Shown here in pieces: positions 22,216 to 27,438 of a stretch of 27,438 bases of DNA. Origin of the DNA: Thermoplasmata archaeon (GTDB taxonomy: Archaea > Thermoplasmatota > Thermoplasmata > Lutacidiplasmatales > UBA184); contig JAKATE010000006.1 of the NCBI GenBank assembly GCA_021828085.1, positions 1 to 27,438 of the forward strand. Reading direction: 5' to 3'. A model generated the notes under the pieces. That model saw only the letters and a list, made by a program, of their open reading frames with translations, had not been told where the DNA came from and ran no database searches. Positions within the stretch are counted from its first letter, which is position 1; the number at the start of each line of letters is the position of its first letter. The position numbers were made by a program, and so were the translations under genes.

Positions 22216-23543
22216 GGCCCCGCCCCCCGGGAGGCCGTGACGGGGCGCCGGAGGAAGTTCACCAGCGGGGCGAGCGACCCGTACTCCGTCCAGTCGATGA
22301 CCGGCGCGAACGCCCAGGCGTCCGTGACGCGGCGGCGGCGGAGGAGAGCGGCCATCCTCGCCGCCAGCTCCCCGGCCACCTGGGTCTGGTCCAGCTCTTC
22401 CGAGTACAAGGGGAGCGGGGAGGGGGAGAGCAGGAGGGTCGGGTAACCACGGCGACGCAGCTGGTAGCCGATGGAGAAGGTCTCCTCGTCGTCGAGCGGG
22501 CTGAGGAAGAGGGTGGGGGTCCCGGAGGGGATGCTCCGGCTCACCGCGATGGCGAGCCGCTCCAGGGGGGGAAGGGAGTCGGTGATCTCCGATTCAGAGA
22601 GGAGCTTCTCGATCTGGTAGCGCTGGACGCGGCCCGACCGGAGCGGAAGGACCCGGGGGAACTCCTGGAAGAGGGCGAGCCCCACCCTCACCTTCTCCCG
22701 GAGGAGCTCGCGGGCGATGCCGACCGCGGCGGCCCGGCAGACCCCGAGGAGGTCCTCCTGGTTCGAGCGGGTGAAGTCCCCGCGCCTCAGGTCCACCACG
22801 AGGAGCAGCTCCCCCGATCTCTCGGCGTAGAACTCGTTGCTCATCCAGTCGCCCCGCCGGGCCGTCGCCCACCAGTTGATCGCGTTGCGGTTCTCCCCCG
22901 GGAGGTACGGGCGGACGTTGTAGAACTCCCCGCCGGGTCCCGAGCGCGACGAGCGCGCCTCCCCGGGGAGCAGGGTGGTGTGCCGCAGGTTGACCTGCCG
23001 GAGCCTCTTGAGCTCGGGAGGATAGCTCTCGAGCAGCACCGGATCCCCGCTGACCCGGAGCGGGATCTCGGAGAGCCCCAGCGCGTCCCTCCAGAGGACC
23101 CGGGGAGGCGGGAGGGCCTCGAAGAGCGGCCGGTAGGGCTCGAAGGTGTACGTCACGGAGGCGTTCCCCTTCGATGGGATCCGGGTCTCCAGTTCCCGGT
23201 ACCCCAGGAGCCGGGTCCCCCGGACCGTGCCGGTCCTCGTGACGAGCTCCCCCGCGGGGCGCCGTCCGGCGAAGGAGAGTTCCCAGCGGACCTCGAGCCT
23301 CCGGTCCTCCTCCACGACTCGGCCCTCGGCGCGGACCTCGGTCCCCCCCGCGGGGGCGAGGAGCCACGGGGTCAGCGGCGAGACCAGCAGCGGGACCGCG
23401 AGCAGGAGCGCGGGAGGTGAACTGAAAAGGAGCCCGAGCACGAAAGCGGACCCTCCGAGCCCGAAGAGGAGGAGGGATCGCGCACGCCAGGTGAACCGGG
23501 TCTCCGGGACCCGGTCATCCTCCGGGGGGGGCGGATCGGGCAC
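22212..23543 (-). CDS. DUF58 / vWA-like membrane-anchored protein
   Basis: 443 aa. Two N-terminal helices (about 21-41 and 45-63) anchor the protein; a beta-rich extracytoplasmic-style segment follows (70-165). The DUF58 core is GGEFYNVRPYLPGENRNAINWWATAR (in 204-229), then GELLLVVDLRRGDF (244-257), where a vWA-type domain begins. The canonical metal-site DxSxS reads Asp251-Leu-Arg-Arg-Gly, so the MIDAS is degenerate. The tail holds VTDAWAFAPVIDWTEYGSLAPLVNFL. DUF58 proteins are typical partners of MoxR ATPases and are thought to act in complex assembly or metal insertion. GTG 23543 is 10 nt after the MoxR stop, with GGGGGAGAG directly before it. The client is unknown. Confidence 0.92.
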   Translation of the reverse strand: MPDPPPPEDDRVPETRFTWRARSLLLFGLGGSAFVLGLLFSSPPALLLAVPLLVSPLTPWLLAPAGGTEVRAEGRVVEEDRRLEVRWELSFAGRRPAGELVTRTGTVRGTRLLGYRELETRIPSKGNASVTYTFEPYRPLFEALPPPRVLWRDALGLSEIPLRVSGDPVLLESYPPELKRLRQVNLRHTTLLPGEARSSRSGPGGEFYNVRPYLPGENRNAINWWATARRGDWMSNEFYAERSGELLLVVDLRRGDFTRSNQEDLLGVCRAAAVGIARELLREKVRVGLALFQEFPRVLPLRSGRVQRYQIEKLLSESEITDSLPPLERLAIAVSRSIPSGTPTLFLSPLDDEETFSIGYQLRRRGYPTLLLSPSPLPLYSEELDQTQVAGELAARMAALLRRRRVTDAWAFAPVIDWTEYGSLAPLVNFLRRPVTASRGAGP

Positions 23544-23553
23544 CTCTCCCCCG

Positions 23554-24504
23554 TCAGACCACCTTCGGGACCGGGACGCGGCTCAGCGAATCGCTCACCA
23601 CGGCGGGCCCCCGGAGCCCCCGGATCCAGGGCTCCGGCTTGATCACCAGCCGGTGCCCCAGCGCAGGGACGGCGAGGGCCTTGATGTCGTCGGGGACGAC
23701 GTAGTCCCTTCCTTCGAGCAGGGCATGGGCGCGCGCACACTTCGCCAGCGCGAGCGAGCCGCGGGGAGAGGCCCCCACCTCGACCCGCGCGTCCATCCGC
23801 GTGGCCCCCACGAGGTCCACGATGTACCCCTCCAGGACCCCGTCGAGGTTGACCTCCTCCACGAGCCGCTGGAGCTCGCGGAAGCGCTCCCCCCCGAGCG
23901 CCTGCGGGAGCGGAGGGAGGTCCGTCCGCGCCTCCCTCCGGCGGGAGAGGATGAGCCGCTCCTCCGCGGGGGTCGGGTAGCCCAGCGCAAGGCGGAGGAG
24001 GAACCGATCCACCTGCGCCTCCGGCAGCGCGTAGGTCCCCTCGAGCTCGATGGGGTTCTGGGTGGCGAGCACCAGGAAGGGGCGGTCCAGCGGGTAGGTG
24101 GTCCCTCCTGCCGTGACCTGGTACTCCTGCATCGACTCGAGGAGCGCGCTCTGCACCTTGGGGGGAGCGCGGTTGATCTCGTCGGCGAGCAGGACGTGGG
24201 TGAAGACCGGGCCCGGACGGAAGCTGAACTTCCCCGTGGGCGGGTCGTACACCTCCCCGCCGGTGATGTCGGTGGGGAGGAGGTCGGCCGTGAACTGGAT
24301 GCGGTGGAAGGAGAGGCCCAGCGCGGAGGCGAAGCTCTTCGCGATGAGCGTCTTCCCCAGCCCGGGGAGGTCCTCGAGGAGGACATGCCCGTCGGCGAGG
24401 AGCCCCACGAGCAGGGTGCGGAGCGCCTCGTTCTTCCCGACGACCCGCTGGTGGACCGCGTCGAGCACCCCTTGGAGCTCGGCCCTGACCGCTTCCGGGT
24501 TCAC
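23554..24504 (-). CDS. MoxR-family AAA+ ATPase
   Basis: 316 aa chaperone-like AAA+ ATPase. Walker A LPGLGKT (46-52, Lys51), Walker B HVLLADEINR (103-112 region, Asp108-Glu109), ESMQEYQVTAGGTTYPLDRPFLVLATQNPIE with sensor 1 Asn150, the arginine-finger region LPEAQVDRFLLRL, and the lid SPRGSLALAKCARAHALLEGRDYVVPDDIKALAVPALGHRL, the MoxR C-terminal signature. GTG 24504 fits the family N terminus and has GGGGAGG upstream; it overlaps the stop of a possible 36-codon leader ORF by 4 nt. Followed by a DUF58 gene, the standard partner. Family is certain; the remodelled client is not known. Confidence 0.94.
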   Translation of the reverse strand: MNPEAVRAELQGVLDAVHQRVVGKNEALRTLLVGLLADGHVLLEDLPGLGKTLIAKSFASALGLSFHRIQFTADLLPTDITGGEVYDPPTGKFSFRPGPVFTHVLLADEINRAPPKVQSALLESMQEYQVTAGGTTYPLDRPFLVLATQNPIELEGTYALPEAQVDRFLLRLALGYPTPAEERLILSRRREARTDLPPLPQALGGERFRELQRLVEEVNLDGVLEGYIVDLVGATRMDARVEVGASPRGSLALAKCARAHALLEGRDYVVPDDIKALAVPALGHRLVIKPEPWIRGLRGPAVVSDSLSRVPVPKVV

Positions 24505-24611
24505 GCCGGAGCCTCCCCCCGGTTCCCCGGGTCCTGACCCGGGACGGGGACGGGGGGCACGCGGAGCACGGACCGGTCCGTCCGGCGATCCTCCCGTCCG
24601 GCCCGGGCCAT
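24501..24611 (-). CDS. Possible 36-residue leader ORF before moxR
   Basis: ATG 24611 lies about 28 nt after the TATA-like TCTATATCAG and opens a 36-codon frame (MARAGREDRRTDRSVLRVPP...) whose TGA overlaps the moxR GTG in GTGA form. The message would start at or just before this ATG, so it would be the first frame translated, and the moxR Shine-Dalgarno site (GGGGAGG) lies within it. The peptide is basic and Pro-rich with no known domain. It may be a coupling leader, or the 107 nt may be an untranslated leader. Confidence 0.3.
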   Translation of the reverse strand: MARAGREDRRTDRSVLRVPPVPVPGQDPGNRGEAPA

Positions 24612-24634
24612 GCCACGCGCGAGCCCGGCAACCC

Positions 24635-24644
24635 CTGATATAGA
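24635..24644 (-). promoter_or_regulatory. TATA box of the MoxR operon
   Basis: TCTATATCAG on the - strand, the clearest TATA-like decamer in the gap 24505-24791. It is centred about 28 nt before ATG 24611 and 135 nt before the moxR GTG. The rest of this gap (24645-24791) shows no further gene. Confidence 0.5.
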
Positions 24645-24791
24645 TTCTCGGAAAGTCGGGCGGTTCCGGCTTCGCTCCGAGCACGGCACGCCCGGCCGGG
24701 AAGGTCCGGTGGACCGGGCCCGTCCGCCCCCCGGGGGGGAGGCGACCCCGGGAACGAGGATTGATGAGTCCGGCTCCCTCGGGAGGTCCCG

Positions 24792-25931
24792 TTGGCCCCC
24801 ATTCCTCAGGACCTGGGAACTGCGCTCCTGAACGCCTTCGGGGGCCACAACACCTTCGGCGTGCTTCTCGACATGCTGGCCCTGGTCTCCTTCGCCATCC
24901 CCACCGTCGTGAGGGGGGCGAAGATCCCCTTCGCGAAGGCGCTCCCGTACCTCGGCGTCTTCTCGCTGGTGCTGGGGATCGTCTCCATCAGCACGGGCCT
25001 CGCCAACAACGGCACCGACGAGCCGTACGCGGCGGCGCAGTGGCTGGGGGTGGTGCTCGCCGGCCACAATCCGTACGTGTACCCGGTGACGACGACCTAC
25101 ACCCAGTTCCAGCTCTACCCACCGCCGTACTTCCAGACGCTGCACTCCACGGCCCCTTTCGTCTACCTGCCGGTCTCCATGCTGTTCGTGATCCCGGGTG
25201 GCGGGACCGGGTTCAAGTTCTTCGCCCTCAGCGCCTGGGCCGGTACGCTCTACCTCCTGCGCAAGCAACCTTGGGGGGCGCTGGTCTGGGCGAGCCCGAT
25301 CATGGCCCTGCTCGCCGCGCAGGGCTTCAACGACCCGCTCCCGATCTTCTTCCTCACCCTGGCGCTCGTTCCGCCCCTCCCGCGGACCGCCTCGAAGGCC
25401 TCCGAGTACGCCGCGCTGGGAATGAAGCAGTTCGCCCCGGTGGTCATGGTGATCTACTACTTCGCGCGCCGGAAGTGGGTCCACATCGGGCTCACCCTCC
25501 TGGTCACCTTCCTCATCCTGCTCCCCTTCGTCCTGTGGGGCCCGGCGAGCGAGGTCCTCTGCACCGGCTTCCTGCTCCCGACCCACTCCTGCCCCTCCTC
25601 CTACCCCCTCCCGGAATCGCTCTATGTGCACTGGAACTACTACCTCTGGCCGGTCTGGCTGGGGGCGCTCTTCGGTCCGCGGCTCTTCCAGTGGGCCCGG
25701 GGCCCCGAGGGACTTCCCCACTTCTCCTGGGCCTCGGCGAGGATCCGGACCTCCCGGGAAGGACGGCTGCGCCGGTCGCGACAGGTCGGTGCCCTCCTCC
25801 TGGCATACCTCCATTGGTGGTTCCATCCGTTGCTGGGACGGAGAACGGCCCGGGCCGCGGCAGGAGCTGGGGCGCCCCTCCGCTCGGTCCTCCCCGAGGA
25901 GGACCCTTTCGGGGACTGGCCGCCGCGGTGA
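24792..25931 (+). CDS. Polytopic membrane protein, candidate GT-C glycosyltransferase
   Basis: 379 aa with about eight to nine hydrophobic segments from residue 25 to 300. After the second helix a loop reads ANNGTDEPYAAAQWLGVVLAGHNPYVYPV; an acidic pair close to the first outer loop followed by a G-x-NPY motif is typical of polyprenyl-phosphate-sugar-dependent GT-C enzymes such as the GT87/DUF2029 group. The C-terminal 80 residues are basic and largely soluble, with one more hydrophobic stretch (QVGALLLAYLHWWFHPLLG). TTG 24792 is the start, with GGGAGG (24781-24786) 5 nt upstream. It leads a glycan-type gene set: a nucleotide-sugar enzyme and a GT2 follow. Enzyme class is inferred; transport is an alternative. 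Confidence 0.68.
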   Translation: MAPIPQDLGTALLNAFGGHNTFGVLLDMLALVSFAIPTVVRGAKIPFAKALPYLGVFSLVLGIVSISTGLANNGTDEPYAAAQWLGVVLAGHNPYVYPVTTTYTQFQLYPPPYFQTLHSTAPFVYLPVSMLFVIPGGGTGFKFFALSAWAGTLYLLRKQPWGALVWASPIMALLAAQGFNDPLPIFFLTLALVPPLPRTASKASEYAALGMKQFAPVVMVIYYFARRKWVHIGLTLLVTFLILLPFVLWGPASEVLCTGFLLPTHSCPSSYPLPESLYVHWNYYLWPVWLGALFGPRLFQWARGPEGLPHFSWASARIRTSREGRLRRSRQVGALLLAYLHWWFHPLLGRRTARAAAGAGAPLRSVLPEEDPFGDWPPR

Positions 25932-25991
25932 GCCCCTCCCTGGACAGCGGGGGGTCGGAGAACCCGCGCCCCGAGGGGAGTTCCGCTGGCT

Positions 25992-25999
25992 TCTTACGG
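25992..25999 (+). promoter_or_regulatory. TATA-like element before the nucleotide-sugar gene
   Basis: TCTTACGG in the 90-nt gap, centred about 26 nt before GTG 26022, consistent with a leaderless start and separate transcription from the upstream membrane protein gene. Confidence 0.3.
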
Positions 26000-26021
26000 G
26001 AGAGGGATTACCGGGGCCTCC

Positions 26022-26981
26022 GTGCGCACCCTGATCACGGGCGCCGAGGGGTTCATCGGGGGGTATCTGTCAGCCTCCCTACGGGAGGACGGACAAGAGG
26101 TGCTGCACGGCATCTACCGCCCGGGCCCGGGCTACGCCCCCGGGCCCGCCCCCCGGGAGGTCCCCTGCGACCTCAACGACCGGGCCCGGGTCCGCGAGGT
26201 CCTGGCCCGGGAGAGGCCGGAGGTGGTCTACCACCTGGGCGCCCTCAGCGACGCGCACGGCTCCTGGCAGCACCCGGCGGAGACCATCCGGACGAACGTC
26301 CTCGGGACCCTCCATCTGTTCGAGGGGCTGCGGGAGGAGGGGCTCTCCCCCCGCGTCTTCGTCGCAGCCTCCAGCGCCGAGTACGGCTACACGGCCCGCC
26401 ACGCGCACACCCTGGTGGAGGAGGACGAGCTCCGACCCGTCCACCCCTACGGGCTCAGCAAGGTCTGTCAGGACCTGCTCTCGCTGCAGTACCATCAGGC
26501 CTACGGGCTCCCGGTGATCCGGGGGCGGATCTTCAACACCATCGGGCCCGGGAAGACGGGGGATGCGCCCAGCGACTTCGCCCGGCAGCTCGTGGAGGTG
26601 GAACGGGGACGGCGCGACCACGTGGAGGTGGGGAACCTGGACACGGTCCGCGATTTCATGGACGTGCGGGACATGGTGCGGGCGATCCGGCAGGTGACGG
26701 AGCGGGGAGCCCCGGGGGAGGTCTACAACCTCTGCACCGGGACGCCGGTGCGTCTCGACGAGCTGCTCCACGGGATCCTCCGACAATCCCGCACCCCGGT
26801 CACGGTCCACCGCGAGCCCTCCCGCTGCCGGGCGGCGGACGAGCCCTGGATCGTGGGGGACAACCGGAAGCTCCGCGCCCTGGGAGGGTGGGCTCCCCGG
26901 ATCCCGCTCGACCAGACCCTTCAGGATATCGTGGAGCAGTGGCGGGGCGTGGCGCTTCCCCCAACTCCCCTTCCGGGCTGA
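26022..26981 (+). CDS. NAD(P)-dependent sugar epimerase/reductase (GDP-6-deoxymannose-reductase-like)
   Basis: 319 aa extended short-chain dehydrogenase acting on nucleotide-activated sugars. Nucleotide motif GAEGFIG (7-13), CDLNDRARV (Asp50 region), VVYHLGALSDAHGSW, the catalytic Ser117/Ser118 with Tyr143-x3-Lys147 (HPYGLSK), GRIFNTIGPGK for donor binding, and TVRDFMDVRDMVRAIRQVTERGAPGEVYNLCTGTPVRLDELL, which closely follows the GDP-4-keto-6-deoxymannose reductase / GDP-mannose dehydratase group. GTG 26022 begins RTLITGAEG, the normal start. It lies between a membrane glycosyltransferase candidate and a GT2, so it probably supplies a deoxysugar for surface glycans. Dehydratase, reductase and 4-epimerase activities cannot be told apart with certainty. 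Confidence 0.9.
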   Translation: MRTLITGAEGFIGGYLSASLREDGQEVLHGIYRPGPGYAPGPAPREVPCDLNDRARVREVLARERPEVVYHLGALSDAHGSWQHPAETIRTNVLGTLHLFEGLREEGLSPRVFVAASSAEYGYTARHAHTLVEEDELRPVHPYGLSKVCQDLLSLQYHQAYGLPVIRGRIFNTIGPGKTGDAPSDFARQLVEVERGRRDHVEVGNLDTVRDFMDVRDMVRAIRQVTERGAPGEVYNLCTGTPVRLDELLHGILRQSRTPVTVHREPSRCRAADEPWIVGDNRKLRALGGWAPRIPLDQTLQDIVEQWRGVALPPTPLPG

Positions 26982-26999
26982 CCGAGGGGCGAGCCGCGT

Positions 27000-27438
27000 T
27001 TGACGCTGACCGAAGGGGGGGCCTCCGCCCCGGACGTCACCGTCGTGGTCGCCACGCTCAACGAAGCGGGGAACGTCGGCCGCTTCTGGGAGCGCCTCGA
27101 GTCCGCGCTCGGACCGAGCGGGCATGAAGTGGTCTTCATCGATGATCACAGCACCGACGGTACGGCGGAGCTCTTGCGCGCCCTGGAGTCCCGTCATCCC
27201 CACGTCCACCTCCTCGAGCGTCCCACGCGGGGCGGCACGGCCTCCGCCCAGTACGAGGGCTGGCGGAGGGCCCGCGGGCGCTGGGTGGTGGTGATGGATG
27301 GGGACCTACAGCACCGACCGGAGGAGGTCCCCCGGTTCCTCCTTCCCCTCGAGCAGGGGGAGGCGGACCTGGTGGTGGGCTCGCGCTACGTCCCCGGCGG
27401 CTCGGCCCCGGAGCGACCCTGGGGACGCTCGCTCATCT
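27000..27438 (+). CDS. Family 2 glycosyltransferase, dolichol-phosphate-mannose-synthase-like (3' truncated)
   Basis: 146 residues before the window ends. PDVTVVVATLNEAGNVGRFWERL, then HEVVFIDDHSTDGTAELLRAL, RGGTASAQYEGWRRARGRWVVVMDGDLQHRPEEVP with metal-binding Asp100-Gly-Asp102, and ADLVVGSRYVPGG: the standard DPM1/DolP-sugar synthase order. The TTG at 27000 is 18 nt after the preceding stop with GAGGGGCGAG upstream, so the two genes are co-transcribed. Whether the missing part includes GtrA-like membrane helices is not visible. It is a different family member from the GT2 at 16252-17034 (QH after DGDL versus TYP after DGDG). Confidence 0.92.
   Translation, partial: MTLTEGGASAPDVTVVVATLNEAGNVGRFWERLESALGPSGHEVVFIDDHSTDGTAELLRALESRHPHVHLLERPTRGGTASAQYEGWRRARGRWVVVMDGDLQHRPEEVPRFLLPLEQGEADLVVGSRYVPGGSAPERPWGRSLI

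Noticed and set aside
1..27438. CRISPR array, insertion sequence, integrase, phage or toxin-antitoxin genes
   Set aside because: No regularly spaced repeats, no transposase or recombinase motifs and no terminal inverted repeats with target duplication were seen on either strand.

Overview
The window is a GC-rich (by eye about 70 %), densely coding segment of an archaeal chromosome. Archaeal markers are ribosomal protein L40e, KEOPS subunit Pcc1, archease, a geranylgeranyl reductase with its own ferredoxin, an AMMECR1 protein, and AT-rich TATA-like boxes about 24-30 nt before many start codons. A GC-rich member of Thermoplasmatota is my best guess, but this is inference; no rRNA or tRNA gene is present to settle it.

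Layout. 1-762 (-): 5' part of a membrane pyrophosphatase, divergent from an isoaspartyl peptidase/asparaginase (880-1851, +). 1829-4546 (-): a two-gene unit of an alkyl-DHAP-synthase-like FAD enzyme and a papain/C39-like Cys-His-Asp protein. 4660-9495 (+): a tight run of flavin reductase, thioredoxin reductase, ferredoxin, geranylgeranyl reductase, DUF1028 protein, Pcc1 and a four-helix membrane protein, with several 4-nt start/stop overlaps. 9548-15265 (+): CPBP membrane protease with a zinc ribbon, CoA-binding protein, isoleucyl-tRNA synthetase and an alpha/alpha-toroid (prenyltransferase/squalene-cyclase-like) protein.

15377-17563: AMMECR1 (-) divergent from L40e (+), then a family-2 glycosyltransferase (-) divergent from archease (+). 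Each divergent pair appears to share a single TATA-like element. 17582-19740 (-): a class V aminotransferase and D-3-phosphoglycerate dehydrogenase, overlapping by 4 nt, a serine-synthesis pair. 19782-21416 (-): three small membrane proteins. 21634-24611 (-): MoxR AAA+ ATPase, DUF58 protein and a multi-helix membrane protein, perhaps preceded by a short leader ORF. 24792-27438 (+): a surface-glycan-type locus with a polytopic membrane protein (GT-C-like), a nucleotide-sugar reductase/epimerase and a dolichol-phosphate-sugar-synthase-like glycosyltransferase cut by the window end.

The genes serve membrane lipid saturation (reductase plus ferredoxin), redox supply, translation and tRNA processing (IleRS, L40e, Pcc1, archease), serine synthesis and envelope glycan assembly. 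No CRISPR array, insertion sequence, phage gene or RNA gene was recognised. The least explained items are the FAD enzyme/Cys-protein pair, the IleRS with an altered HIGH motif, the shared divergent promoters, the possible leader ORF before moxR and a paired sequence at 21485-21567.
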